DNA of 64,000 bases from Polytrichum commune (taxonomy: Eukaryota > Streptophyta > Polytrichopsida > Polytrichales > Polytrichaceae): positions 13,359,001-13,423,000 of the forward strand of contig OX485807.1 of NCBI GenBank assembly GCA_950295325.1, read 5' to 3'. Under the pieces are notes generated by a model, which worked only from the letters and a program-made list of their open reading frames with translations, did not search any database and had not been told where the DNA came from. Shown here in pieces: positions 24,476 through 36,328 of the stretch; positions within the stretch are counted from its first letter, which is position 1; each line of letters opens with the position of its first letter. A program made the position numbers and the translations under genes.

Positions 24476-24813
24476 GGGCCACTTCACACATGAGCCAAGG
24501 GCCGTGACTATGTAGTTGTGAGGGCCCTTAATTTTCATCCACATGCCATACCATTGACATGGTCTACCAAAGTTGCATCATGCCCACCTCCAAGAGGTAG
24601 GCTTGACGCATATTCCAACAGAACATGAAACATTATTCATAATATGCCATGTAGAAATCCATGTAGACTTTTCATCCATGATAATTTCTTTGGACCCTTA
24701 GGCCTTCGCCTTCTAGTGTGAAGTGAAACTTGGATGGTCTCAACCTTCTTGACCAATGAGAGATTTTAGAATGCAATGGTCACATGCCTTCAATCTCGTG
24801 TGTGAACTGGCCC
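24476..24813. mobile_element. Small Harbinger-type MITE (338 bp)
   Basis: Ends GGGCCACTTCACACATGAGC and, reversed, GGGCCAGTTCACACACGAGA. The left side has TTA (24473-24475) and the right side TTG, so the duplication has drifted. Confidence 0.65.
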
Positions 24814-24909
24814 TTGATGATTGCCCATGTCAAATGGGAAGTGTGTTCTAGGCCCATGTTTCCTAGGAGTTAGAGAGCATGGTTGCTTATGTCCTCTACA
24901 CTACACTTA

Positions 24910-25335
24910 GGGCTGGTTCACATGGGGTACCAAGTCCCACTCATGTTAGCAAGTCCCAACATAGAGGCATAGTCCCAACTTTTGAGCCTCAAGAAACCAT
25001 CAAAATATGTTTAATTTTCAATTTAAATCGGACCTTGAATGTTTTATGCAAATTGTTTGCATGACTTCTGTTGAAAGTTGGGTCTACCTTTTTGCTCGAC
25101 CCAACCCTCGACACAATTCCCAAACCTCACCTCTAGAAAGTGTTGCCATGTAGGCATCCATGTCACACATGGGACTCGAGACTTGGGAACCCTGTGTGAA
25201 GTGATAAGTCTCAACTTCCATGGTCCCAACAACTGAGATTGCACAAATTGACCTCAAGTGACTTGGGACGTAGGACTTGGGACCAGTGTGGCAGTGACTT
25301 GTGACTTGTGACTCGGGACCCGTGTGAACCGACCT
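24910..25335. mobile_element. Small Harbinger-type MITE (426 bp), TSD TTA
   Basis: Ends GGGCTGGTTCACATGGGGTA and, reversed, AGGTCGGTTCACACGGGTCC, with TTA on both sides (24907-24909, 25336-25338). The inside repeats words such as CAAGTCCCA and CTTGGGAC in both orientations. Confidence 0.65.
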
Positions 25336-25339
25336 TTAA

Positions 25340-26427
25340 AGCCCGTGACTATACAAAATCAGTTTCAATTGTCCAGGGTACAGCCATGGGATGAGTTCCA
25401 ACTTCCATGGGCTCTCGAACAACTTCATGATTGCACCACTTTCCACTTCAAAAAATCCAAATGACAAAGCCGGGATCCTTCCAAGACTTCCCACACTTCA
25501 CAAAAAGTTTGTGAACATGAGCCTATAAGTGGTCCTATATATACATACGTTACAAACTTCCAAATGACAAAGCCAGCCGGGATCCTTCCAAGACGGACTT
25601 CCGACGACACTTCATAGAAAGTTTGTGAACCTTATTGACTCGTCTCTCATCAGTTGTTGTTGTTAATGTTGACATCCCCCTACGATTTGCTATTAAAGCC
25701 AAATACCTACAGATAGCCCAACAAATTTTAGATACATATCTTGGGGGGCAGATATGCAAGGTATCTAAAAACTACCAAGCAGCTGACTCACTTATGATCT
25801 TTCCCCTGCATCCTAGCCTTGCTTTCTTGGCTTGAAACACTATAAACTGGCTTCCAGTTCCATTCACTCACCCTTTCTCCTCATTTATTTATCCAAGTTT
25901 CTATTTCTCTCACCTCCTTTCAGGTGCCTGGAAGACCCACCCCTCCCTTGCCTCAATGATGGAGGGTTTAAGAGATAATTCCAAATTAGTGATAGCCCTA
26001 TTTTGCCTTCTAATTATGGGACCCTCTTACCTGTTATTTGCTCACTTATGAGTGTCCTCTCCCACCACTCCTTTCTTAATAAGTCCTGTCTTTGTGTATT
26101 CGCCTTAATTTGCCCTTGTTCTCAGACTCATTTAGCTTCTCACTTACAATGGGAGTTCTGTATATACTTCTACACTTCAATGTATCCATCCATTGATCTC
26201 TAGGCCACCATGCATGTTGTCGTCCACCCATTATTATTTTGTGGGCTACCCTCTCTACACATGACCTGGAGCTCTAACAAATGTGATAGAGGGTGCACTG
26301 TATTTTTGGGCCTTGTTTCCATTTTGTTTGAAGGTTTTAGGGAGGTGACAAAAGGGGGTCTGAAAGGCCAAGGCCAAGAGTGGATTATGAGTCAATGGGA
26401 TGATACCCAATCCACATGCCATGCCTT
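25340..26427. other. Intergenic DNA, no gene seen
   Basis: Contains a short direct duplication, CAAATGACAAAGCCGGGATC near 25449 and again near 25560 with AGCC inserted, indicating a local tandem duplication of about 110 bp. No coding gene is supported. Confidence 0.4.
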
Positions 26428-26428
26428 T

Positions 26429-29190
26429 TATTTATTTATTTATTTATTTTGAGACAGAAGGCCAACGCAACCAACGCCAAATGAATTAACCAAGAACCAA
26501 GAAGATGCGAAATACCGCCACATAAAAGTAACAACGACCAACCACCAAGGACTACCCCCAACCCACCAACCAAGGACAACCCCCAGACCATCAAGAGGCC
26601 TCACCCAATTGCCACTCATCCTACCTACGTTGTCTCTTCCAGTTCCACTCAATATGTAACATGTAACATGTTTCATGTTACTTTTGCAAACAATTTCTTT
26701 TGCAAAGAACATGTCTAGCGCCTCACGTTTTGTCAAACCCTTGGAGCATGGCCATAGCAGAGAAGCTGCTAATTTTAATTTGTGCAAGAATCCGTTCCCA
26801 CACCGCCTTGGCGTAGAATAACGAGTTCATCCCAAATGCGTTGTTTGACCTTCGACTCATGCCAATGTTCATGGTTGAACATTTTGTCATTCCGCTCAAT
26901 CCAAATGGTCCACATAGTGATGCCCCTAAGAAGGTGCCAGATTTTGCTCTTTTTACTATACCTCTTAGGAATCCTTTCCCCAAATATTGCTTGCTTCCAG
27001 TTAAAACAATCATAGTTGCCAGACCTAACCCCACAGAGTTCGTGCATAATGTAAGTGGCCCATCTCCATGCCCTCCTAGCTTGGATACAGTCCCAAAATT
27101 TGTGTTCAATAGGCTTGCTCGTATTAGGGAGACAAAAGGGGCATTGTTTGGAAATGGACACTGGCGCAATGCGAGCCCTCCATTTGTTGACTGCCACCTC
27201 TTTGTGCCAAATTGACCACATGAAAGCAACTTCTTTCCCTGACCAAAGCGGGACCCAAAGTTGGGACCAGTAGAACTTGTAATTAGCAGGGAGATCACCT
27301 TGCCACTTTTCAACCGCACGTGTGGTTCCCGAAAACATGTTGATAACCGAGTCCCTTTCTAGCTTTGTGGTGTAGTCAAGGAAATGAGAGCCATCGATCC
27401 ATCTCCACCTATCTGGGTCCCACTCAAGTGTGGCCATTTTTCCATAGAAAAAGATAATTTGTTCCCTTACTCTTTCCTTTTTCGGGCCTCTAGTGGTATG
27501 AATGATTTTGACCTCATGGAAGAAACCCTCCCACTCTCTAAGGCATTAGGAGAGGCATGGAAAGGTTGTGCAGTTGCATACATAATTGTGGTGAAAAGTT
27601 GGTAATGCACTGCATGACAAAAGTAGGGTCCTCTCCCCATTAACATAAAATCCAAGCCATTGTCCCGGGTGGGTGGTGTCTAAATCATCTTCAATTTTGT
27701 GTCTCCATTGTTCCGCAATTTTACCCATAAGTTCTGTCCAATCTTTTAATTCCGTAGCAGTGAGGTTAAATTTCTCTCTAGCTCTATCCCAAATCAAAAA
27801 ATTCCCCTGATCACTGTCCCAAATATTGTCCATGCACTGGATTCCTTTGCGGTAAAGAGTTCAACTTTGATCATAGGTAAACCCTTTATTAATGAGTTCC
27901 ACAATATCCAACCACCAAATGCTCAAATGAAGTAATTTCATTCTCGTGCGAGGGGGAAGTTGATATGTGCCTTTTACCATCACTTTCCACGCTTTACTTA
28001 TGTGACTCCATATCCTTGACCATGTGGTACCTTGGTGTTGTTTGTTGGCGAACCAGTCAAGTCTAACTCCCCAACTTCTACCCCAATATGTACCTAAGGA
28101 TCAATTGAAGGTTGGATTCATTGGGTTTGATTGCTTTGACAATCCATTTGCACAAGAAACTAGTTTTGGCAATTTTTGGATCAACAAGTCCCAAGCCTCC
28201 GTATTTCTTTTTCATACAACATTCCTTTCACCCTAACTCTCGTCCATGTTAGTTGCTTCTTTCCTAACCAAAGATAGTTGCGGATGACAACTCTTATTTT
28301 CCTAGTATCTTATTAGATCCCCCCACACCGTGATTAAAAACCATAATGTGGATAGGAGTACCTGGTTGCATTAACCACTCACCATGTTAAATAAAGTTTC
28401 ATTGAGCTCCAGTAGTCAAGTTATTTGGAGATTTTGCTATATATGAACTAGTCTACATCAAGAGTACGAAGGTTGAGCCCAAATGGGGTACCCAAGAGCT
28501 TAGATAAGTCTCCTTCCTCTATCCATTGCATGTTGTATCCAGCAAGCCACTATGGCTTGTGCGTATACTTATCAAACCAATATGCGCAAGATTTCTCTCA
28601 GTTGATCTCCAGTCCAGATGTTGCGCTAAAGACATTAAGTAAGTGTACCAACTCATCAATGTACTTTTTCTCCCCTCTAACCATAAACGATGAGTCATCT
28701 ATGTATTGGGCAATGCTCTGTTGTTTTTTCCCCTTGGGAAAGTAATCCCTTTTAGTCTCCCTTCAATCACTGCTTTCTTAATGATATATGTGAGCACCTC
28801 CCCAACTATGAGGAAGAGGTATGGAGAAATTGAGCAACCTTTTCTTACCCCTCTCTCAATTTTGAAGTTGTTGCCCACCCTATTGTCGTATAGTGCCCCA
28901 TGCATTGTAACTAGCCTTGCATATTTGTGGGATAGTAAGATCCCTATTCCCCCTTTACATGTGGCATTAAAGTTGAGCCAACTTCTTTCTCCTGGAGTTG
29001 CTTCTAGGACCCAACTTGCACACCCCGGCATGAGTCTATGCCCCAAGTTATCTAAAGCCTTACCCCTTAATTTATGTTCTTGTATCATAATAATGTATGC
29101 CATTCGTGACAAGGAGTTGATAAAACCTCGTTCTTTTGAAATGCTTTCCGGGTCGTTGAGCCCCCATATATTATGTGTAAAAGGACCATA
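26429..29190 (-). mobile_element. LINE (L1-like non-LTR retrotransposon), internally deleted
   Basis: The minus strand carries, in order, an apurinic-type endonuclease start, reverse-transcriptase pieces, a connection region, zf-RVT, a 3' untranslated region (GGCCTTCTGTCTC) and a TTTA-unit tail (26428-26449 on plus). About half of a full ORF2 is missing, because the endonuclease passes directly into late RT motifs near 28870. It shares its 3' end with the copies at 17540 and 34925. The 5' end abuts a SINE. Confidence 0.88.
26775..29170 (-). pseudogene. LINE ORF2 remnants: endonuclease, RT, zf-RVT
   Basis: Endonuclease domain from about 29170: NIWGLNDPES then MAYIIMIQEHKL, the NIRGLN..QETK-type active-site start (Asn and Glu). 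At about 28870 it joins RT sequence RGVRKGCSISPYLFLIVGEV, and then QYIDDS at about 28692-28710, the catalytic YADD box with Ile for Ala. Near 28110-28210 the frame KKYGGLGLVDPKIAKTSFLC is the usual post-RT region. The longest clean frame (27437-26775, about 220 codons) is zf-RVT with CPFCLPNT and EHKFWDC. In life ORF2p nicks target DNA and reverse-transcribes the element RNA. Stops, frameshifts and the EN-RT deletion make this copy dead. Confidence 0.85.
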
Positions 29191-29192
29191 AA

Positions 29193-29405
29193 ATAGTCCT
29201 TTATTTATTGAACAATGTAAACTGCAATAGCTCAGGAAAATGGGTAGGAGCCGGCTGGTTGGTACAATTTTCCTGCCTTTAAATCACTAGCAACACCAAG
29301 TCATGTATAACACACTAAACATTCAGACGTAATCAACGGGAGTCGAACCCGGAACGTCTACATGCAGCTAAACATCCTCCCTCAACTAGCCAAGGAAACA
29401 TGACT
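29193..29405 (-). mobile_element. tRNA-derived SINE
   Basis: On the minus strand an A-box-like TGGCTAGTTGAGG (29392 to 29380) and a perfect B box GGTTCGACTCC (29349 to 29339) are spaced 30 bp apart, as in a tRNA gene. A non-tRNA body follows and ends in an AATAAATAAAGG tail near 29195. No folded acceptor stem is visible, so it is a SINE and not a tRNA gene. Its tail abuts the LINE start, which could mean insertion into the LINE or shared 3' machinery. Confidence 0.7.
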
Positions 29406-29639
29406 TGGCGTTCACCAAACACAACAAATTACATCTTATACTATAACACTGACACAACTGCGCACTAATCAACTAAGGAGGGTTACCTTTATTTTGTTCT
29501 CCGGTTACTATAGTGTCCATCCCCGGAAGGGGAGAGTAGTATTGTCCAAATTTCCCCTTGTCCGGTGGGCATCGGGTTATTTGACAATACGAACGGACAC
29601 TTCATTCACGCCGGCCCCTTTAAATAGGGACCGGAGTTT

Positions 29640-29661
29640 CTATCTATCTATCTATCTAACT
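29640..29661. repeat. (TCTA)n microsatellite
   Basis: About five tandem TATC units. Confidence 0.9.
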
Positions 29662-31529
29662 GTAAAAATATTCCACTTCATAGTAAAGATATCACAAGGT
29701 TTGTCCACTCATTATTTTACTACCTTTCTAGAGGCGACTTGATTCGATATTCCCAAATTCTACCTTGTTTGGTGTTAACACATGCTTGCCTAACGCCATT
29801 AGGCTAGCCCTACAAACTTGGCTATCAGGATTTGATCTTTCAGTAGAGCAATGCGTGCTGATAACTTTGGTGTATCAACTCTAAGAGTTAAGGCATCTTT
29901 CCTAACAAGAAACCCACTGAAACTCCTCTCTAGGTTAGATGGGAGGATCTCACCACTCTGTATTTTGAATGGATTAAGATTTTCTTTCGAGATCTATTTA
30001 CTGGCCTCCTCCATCACTTCCAATACTGCCTTGGCCATTTCCACATCTTGCTGTGGTGCCTCTCCGGAGATCCATCCTCCTTTCTCCTCCATGAGTGGAT
30101 TGAATTTTGTTTCGAATTAAGGTATGTCTCCTTAATTCAAAACCACCCCTAACTATTCAGATCTCAATCTAAAGCGTAATTTCTGTATGACATGTTCTAC
30201 TGTCAATAACGCCCACACTCTTGCCTTCATGTCTCTATGATCTGCATACTAAATCTACACTTTCAAGGCACAAATCTCAATGCATCAGAGGCTCCGCTTC
30301 TTTTTCTTCCTTTAGCGTTCCATTGCACCACAATCTTGGTTTTTCCCAATAGTAAGTGACACTAGATACATTATTTGGTGTAGTGCTCCCCCACGCCGAA
30401 CACTGGGTTGGTGACTATGTCATTCCACATGCCACGCCTATTGAAGAAGCATGCTTATGAGTGGGGGAGTGAACTAAGGGTGGAAAAAACCCAATTTTTT
30501 TTCTAGCCGATGCATTGGATTTTTGGTTTTAATACGAAAAAACCGAGTTCTGTGAATAAAACCATGATTTTATTTTAGTTGCCGCCCTATGTATTCGCCC
30601 TCTGCCCTACAATCTCAATTGATTTGTAGTAAATTCGAATAAAATTGGATTTTGTTGGACCTTAGATGATTGGGTTTTTTTGGAAAAGGCTATGAAAAAC
30701 CCAACTGTAAAAAACTTCGTGGTGTTAGCCTTGGAGCAAACACCCTAAGGAGGGCCCCGGGCTAGATCATATCTTCATTTGGTTGGGCCCTGCCCCTCCC
30801 ACGCTTCTTTCACTGCCCGGTCTTCCTCCCCGCACCTGCATAGGAACTCTTCCCTGATGGGAACCAATGTGACAATTGTTATTGAACTATGTTCTTGGTG
30901 CTTCTTACATGACTCCAATCGTGTTTAACTCAACATTCACACACATAACTCAGTTGACAATGTTGATCAACACAAACATATGTTTTCAAATCAATGGACA
31001 TGTTTCCTTTTTTATAATAAGGTAATACATTCATACTTCAAACAATACTTCGGTAAAAGTTTAAGTCTAGGAATCACTCCTAAGAGTTGTTCTCTCGGCT
31101 TCACACCCTTTGAGAAGAACTATGTTTCTTTCTCGACGCTTCAAAGAATCTAAGAAAAACATGCCTTCTTGGCTCGCCATGCCTCCTTATGGTGGCTTGA
31201 GAGAGGTGATAGTGCTCACAAAATCTAACTAAGAGCACATGAAGCCACTTGACCATATTTTTAGCTTACTCAAAACCGCCAATTGTTCATTAATTTCATC
31301 TAAGTAAGGTCATTTTCCATCCATTCAACTTAAAATGACTATAGTGAAACTAATTGACCAAAAAGTTGGCTCACACTTACCTAAACCAAACTCCATTTGA
31401 GCATCTTATTGAGTTCTTCTAGTTTTCATTCCCGGATGGTTTTAACTAGAGTGCCACTAATCCTACCAAGACTATTGTATTTGATGATTAATGTAATTGG
31501 AAACATAGGTTCAAACAATACGGTTCTAA
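29662..31529. other. Intergenic DNA with a MITE B end fragment
   Basis: At 30345-30388 the sequence AATAGTAAGTGACACTAGAT then TTTGGTGTAGTGC is a right-end fragment of MITE family B. No supported gene is present, although 29851-30120 holds an 89-codon frame without recognisable motifs. Confidence 0.4.
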
Positions 31530-31799
31530 ACAATATTTAATTTTTTTTTTGATATGGCTATGGTTCAAAACAACACATCCATGTATTGTGTTGAACCGAA
31601 TTGTCAAGGCCCATGTCTCCTATCACAAAAATATCCGATTCGGTTTGGCATTAAAAATAATATTCATTAACAATAATGATCAAAGTGATCTTCAAGATTT
31701 GTCGTATAGCAACATGTATCATATGACACCTACTCTAGTTGCCACCCATGGTTGCAAGACAATTCGTGTGGGTGAATGATGAATAGGTAGTGTCGCCAC

Positions 31800-32720
31800 A
31801 CAAGTGCACACTTGAAAGGGATACTAGTGTTATCCTGACACGCTACACTTGTGCATATGATTTACTATCGCGGGCCACCCCAACCCCCGAAGCCAATGGA
31901 ACTGTATGCCTCCCATGCCCATGCATACATGTCATATGCATGTACGCCCATGCCCATAAGCCCCCCCTCCCCACCCCCCGATTAACCAACCCCCATGCCC
32001 TTCATGGCCACCACCTCTCCTAGGTTTCTCCCATCATACCCACCTTTTACACTTTCCGTCTTTCTTTTTAACACATGTTTTTTTGGGAGGGAAAGCTTTG
32101 ACTTGTGCTTGCCCTTTTCCTTTGAATTTATTTCTTTCTTTCTTAGGCAAGAACGTTGGGGAACGTGGAACCACCACCACCACCACAGGTTTCATTATAT
32201 ATAGATGTAGACCATCATTTTACAATGTCTCTATCAATTTTCATTAACCAAGTCGCCAGCGAGTTGCAACGTCGCAAAAGTGGCACGGGGAGATCACTCC
32301 ATTGTCAAGTTGAACACCACGTGCGACCAAAAAAAAAATCTTCTTTTGGTAAGTTGCACCACCAAAATGGGTCAAAATTTTATCAAATTTTTTTCATTAG
32401 TAGATATACATAGTGCCTATGACATAGGTAAAAGTGGTAACTAAATTTGATGATTTGTTTTTTTCATAAAACATACCGTTTCTAACTAGAATGACACAAA
32501 ATTGAACTAAAAAAATTACTAAAAAAAACAAAGATGACTAAAAATTTCAAAAAAATATACAAAAGATACTATCAATGGTTATGTATATGTAGAAAAAATA
32601 TCATAAATTTTAAAATTATATATGGCATGTAATATAGGGGTAGCAAACTTTGTCCGCACGTGGTGTCAACTTGACAATGAAGTGACCTCCCCGTGAAAAG
32701 TGGTATATTTGACTTGTCAC
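31800..32720 (+). repeat. Dispersed repeat related to 51690-52170
   Basis: The phrases CATACATGTCATATGCATGT, CGCCCATGCCCAT, CCCACCTTTTRCAC and AACACATGTTT recur in the same order near 51700-52030. The end carries CCGCACGTGGTG, shared with about 1422. The internal runs CCCCCCTCCCC and ACCACCACCACCACC are low complexity. Confidence 0.5.
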
Positions 32721-32998
32721 ATATCATCAAGTATCATATGACACCCACTCTACTTACAACCCAAGGTTGCAAGACAATCAATGTGGGCCACACTAATTCA
32801 CATGTTTAGTGTAGTGAATGAGAGACCGTCATTTTACGATGTGCTTATCAATTTTTTTTAAGCGGGGCACAACTTGCAATGTCTACATTTTAAATTGTGA
32901 TTAACTTCTAATTAAGACTCTACCATCCAAGTTGTTGTAAGTTAAACTCTCGAGAATATGCTGCCATGTTGGCATTTGGGGATGCTTGGGTCTCATTC

Positions 32999-33220
32999 TA
33001 CATTGTTTATGGTATTTAGCATCACTTACTATTTGGTTATGTTGTGTTATAGATTGTTACTATGGGTCTCATTTTTGTTTTACCAAAAATGGTCAAATTG
33101 ATTATTTGGATACTATATAACATAAATATCTTTATTTGGTATACATTTACATTTAAAAAAATATTACAGCAATGCATAACCCTGAATAGTAAGTGACTTA
33201 AATACCATAAATCAATGTAC
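32999..33220. mobile_element. MITE family B, copy 3
   Basis: The left end ACATTGTTTATGGTATTTAG is mirrored by TAAATACCATAAATCAATGT at the right end. Internal ATCACTTACTATTTGG and GAATAGTAAGTGACTT are also mirrored. Confidence 0.75.
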
Positions 33221-33625
33221 TACACTAACTATTGTATTTAGTGTCACATGGCATTTTATGTCACCATGGTAACTTTACAAGTGATACTTCTTATGATAAG
33301 TTTACAAAGACTATCATCTATACTTACTTTAAGTTCATCCAAATGTTTCGATTTTAAGTATCAAAACAGACTTAGGTAGGTATACTATGCATCCTTAGAT
33401 TATTGTAAGGAAATATAGTCATGGATGATTGAAATTTGAATGAAAAACCACATAGTAAGTGACAATTTTTACAACATTGTAAATCTATAATGCCCAAATA
33501 GTTTTACAAGGACTGACAAGTATTGTTTGGTTTACATTTAGTGTCGGTGATACTACACATGCGGTTTACCATTAGTATTGAGCAAGACAAATAGAAACGA
33601 CAACACTAAATACAACATTTTGTGC
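33220..33625 (-). mobile_element. MITE family C, copy 2
   Basis: It has CTACACTAACTATTGTATTT at the left and GACAACACTAAATACAAC near the right end. The interior (GATGATTGAAATTTGAATGA) matches 51460-51490 in reverse orientation. It directly abuts a family B MITE with related ends. Confidence 0.6.
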
Positions 33626-33699
33626 ACTATTGAATGTAGCAATCATCCAATCAAAGCATTTTACTTCATTTTTGGCATTGGATGATTGGAATGTGGCTG

Positions 33700-34090
33700 G
33701 AGCCTTCTTCTAGAATAGAGTTATCCGTAAAGTCTCTCAAAGAGGGACGGAATCGTGGGTTTGATCCTTCTTTGAGAAAACTTTCTACTAAGAGCTCACT
33801 AGCTCATCGTGTTTCAGAGCCTATTTTGAAAGTTGGGTGCAAACTTTGGGACCTCCTCTTTTCACCTCTCAAGCTTTGAGAGAATTTTAGGATTTAAAAA
33901 AAAAGTATGCACATGGGACGTGTTGTCCTAAATCCACCCATCCCAGTAGGACAAGTTAGAGAGTTAGTAATCCAACAATACTCTTTGTAGATGAAAATTT
34001 AAGCATTAAGAAAACTTGGGTGAATTTGTGTTGATTCTCATAAACTCATGGTTTGGGACAAAACCAGTGGTTGCATCCACTTTACTTTAC
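33700..34090 (+). repeat. Dispersed family H, copy 2
   Basis: Same order of phrases as 22626-23175 but without the LINE-like fragment: TTTGAGAAAACTTTCTA, TTGAAAGTTGGGTGCAAACT, GGACAAGTTAGAGA, CTCATAAACTCATGGTTTGG. Confidence 0.6.
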
Positions 34091-34102
34091 GAATGACTCG
34101 AA

Positions 34103-34603
34103 GGGCCACTTCACACACGAGACTGAGAGCCCGTGATCATTACACTTCAAGAACTCTCATTCGTGGAAAAGGTAGAACCACTCCAAGTTCGCTTCACACT
34201 ACGCTTGAGGGACCGACAAAGTATGTGAATGCAAGATGGATGTAAAGTCTACATGGATTCCTACATGGCATTGAATAGATCATGTTTCATGGTGATTTGG
34301 ATTATTTTCAATAACCACTTCTTGAAAGGTAGACCTAACGCAAAACCAGGAGACCATGGCACTCCGAACGCTCACCACTGTCGATGTGATCTATTTTATC
34401 ATGCGTGAGAACCTGCATGAATAAAAATTCATTGAAATAGCATTTGGTTGAGGGCCCGCTCACATATGACTTCACACTACACTTGAGGGTCCGTGACCAC
34501 ACCACATGATTTTGGAGGTGTCTTGGGACAACCTTTAGTCACTTTCTTTTCGGCTCTCACAATTTCATGGTCGTGGGCTCTTGGCTCACGTGTGGAGTGC
34601 CCC
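34103..34603. mobile_element. Harbinger-like MITE (about 500 bp)
   Basis: Left end GGGCCACTTCACACACGAGA and reversed right end GGGGCACTCCACACGTGAGC. The target duplication is not clean. A second internal pair (GGGCCCGCTCACATATGACT near 34451) suggests a nested or rearranged copy. Confidence 0.55.
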
Positions 34604-34865
34604 TAAAGCCCTCTACCCACCTGACATTATCAAATTGGGTTTTATGTACTAAAAACATTATTAGTTATCCCAGGTTCTAACCTCGGCATTGTATTAGTGC
34701 CGAGCCGAGCCGAGCTGATCTGGCAGCCCAGGTGGCAGCTGAGGTGGCGCAAATATAATCTGGCACAATATCCTAATATTCCTGAGCCTGACATGCAGAC
34801 TTTAAAATAATGGCGGCTTTTACGTAGGTTTAGGGTCGTTTGCTAACAACCCTGCATAAAAGGAA

Positions 34866-34945
34866 TTTTTATTTATTTATTTATTTTTATTTTTTAAAAT
34901 TTGTTTTTGAGACAGAAGGCCAACAAAGCCAGCGCCAGAAACATT
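34866..34945 (-). mobile_element. LINE 3'-end fragment
   Basis: The minus strand ends GGCTTTGTTGGCCTTCTGTC followed by an A-rich TTTA-unit tail. This is the same 3' terminus as 26455-26475, extremely 5'-truncated. Confidence 0.75.
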
Positions 34946-34989
34946 GAGAAAAACGAGCATGTTGTTGCAGTGCCGTCGCTTTGATTCTT

Positions 34990-35420
34990 GCGGCAACTGC
35001 TCTATCCACCATCACACTTCTCCAGGGAACCACCCGCTCCGAAGCATCTCAAATCTAGTATACATCCAACTGCTCATCGCCATGGTTTCTCCAGGCGCAT
35101 GTTGGAGCTTCGGTGGTGCTCCTCCGCCTGCAAGTAGCATCGATCGGTGAGTACTCCTCGCATACCACCGCTCAGAACAATAACAAAATTCATGGGGACC
35201 CGTGGCTGATGAGTGGTGGTAATCCGAAAGACCTGTTACCCCGAAATTCATGTTTCAGGGTCTGTCCAGCCCAATGCTCAAGCCCTTGGGTTCATGAATC
35301 TCATCTCAAATGGTAACTGCAAAGTCATTTCCGGAAGGGTGTGTGTGAAAGGGCGGCACTTGCAGGATTACTGACTTCGGTGAGGTTGATTTGGTGAAGG
35401 ATGTGGACAGTGGTACTCTG
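34990..35420 (+). pseudogene. GC-richer island with exon-like pieces, unknown family
   Basis: A protein-like stretch ending VVLLRLQVASI at 35142 meets a strong donor G|GTGAGT. After a TTTCAG acceptor near 35257 the phase-matched continuation reads GSVQPNAQALGFMNLISNGN then CKVISGRVCVKGRHLQ. Stops follow immediately (35370 on). Composition and splice signals look like real exons, but there is no recognised family and the frame dies, so it may be a decayed or captured gene fragment. Confidence 0.25.
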
Positions 35421-35660
35421 ATATAGCAGATCACAGCCAAGAAATGAAAACGTCTCTCGGGGGGGGGGTGGTGGTGGTGGGGTAAGCCTGGAATTTGTCT
35501 TGGACTTTTGAGCCTTGAGGCAGGCACTATTTGAAGATGTTGAAGTATACGACATGATAAATAAACACATTACTAATTCTTTGGGTGGACCTGCTCAGGT
35601 ACCCTGGGTCGCCGCCGTAATTACTCTTGTATCAACAAACTTCAGATTGAGGCAAGGCTC

Positions 35661-35876
35661 AGGGAGATCCGGCTATTAATTACAGATGAGCTGGTTGAGT
35701 TTGAGGAATACCCAGTTGAAGTCCAAGATTTCAGGAAAACGACCCATCATTTTGGAGGAATTCAGCGAGTATAGCCCAATTGAATAATGTACAAACCGAA
35801 AGATGTAAACATGTAGCCGGTTGGACTTGGAAACACTTGGATCTGGACCGATTGTCTACACCCTGAATCTCCCCGG
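35661..35876 (+). repeat. Dispersed ~215-bp family, copy 4 (full length)
   Basis: From AGGGAGATCCGGCTATTA to GAATCTCCCCGG. The inverted CGGGGAGAT-type termini are visible at both ends. Confidence 0.8.
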
Positions 35877-35879
35877 ACA

Positions 35880-36325
35880 GTGGATTGAACTCCCTACAAG
35901 TACGTAGTTTTCACCTCCGCAATCGAATGCCTCGTTCTTTGAGAACCCCTTGACGCGCCTCACTGTGTAGATGAAGAAGTTTGATCCTGTCTCAGTCGAT
36001 CGAATTGCTTAAAACCTTAAAGCTCTCTCCCCACCAAGCGCTATGCTACCGAAGTCCTGTCCAAAATGTGGTTTCGGAGGAGGCCATCTTCATAACGGCG
36101 AGTGATATTTGGTAATACTGCAGTGTGAGGACATGCAATATTACGTGAACTTCGGTGGCAGTTGTCTGTAGTATTTGGTAATATTACACTCAAGTATGAA
36201 CACCCCTTAAAGTTCACACCAAGAACATAACCCCAACCTTCATGTTTATTTGTGACATCTGTTGCTGTGTGAAAGGAAACATAGGTAAGCGGTTCAGATT
36301 TTTTAGCTAATTATGTCGATGTTAG
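35880..36325. other. Possible zinc-ribbon-like scrap, otherwise no gene
   Basis: Near 36044-36170 the plus strand reads MLPKSCPKCGFGGGHLHNGE, a stop, then QCEDMQYYVNFGGSC in the same frame. A CxxC pair is visible, but in-frame stops and the absence of neighbouring exons make this a weak observation. Confidence 0.2.
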
Positions 36326-36328
36326 TTA

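Noticed and set aside
26723-27319. 198-codon minus frame as a separate protein
   Set aside because: It overlaps the zf-RVT frame (26775-27437), which carries the conserved Cys/His pattern.
28706-29191. 161-codon plus-strand frame
   Set aside because: It is antisense to the LINE endonuclease/RT, which has recognisable motifs on the minus strand.
29339-29392. A tRNA gene on the minus strand
   Set aside because: A and B boxes are present, but no acceptor stem or complete cloverleaf could be paired, and a tail follows. A SINE is the better call.
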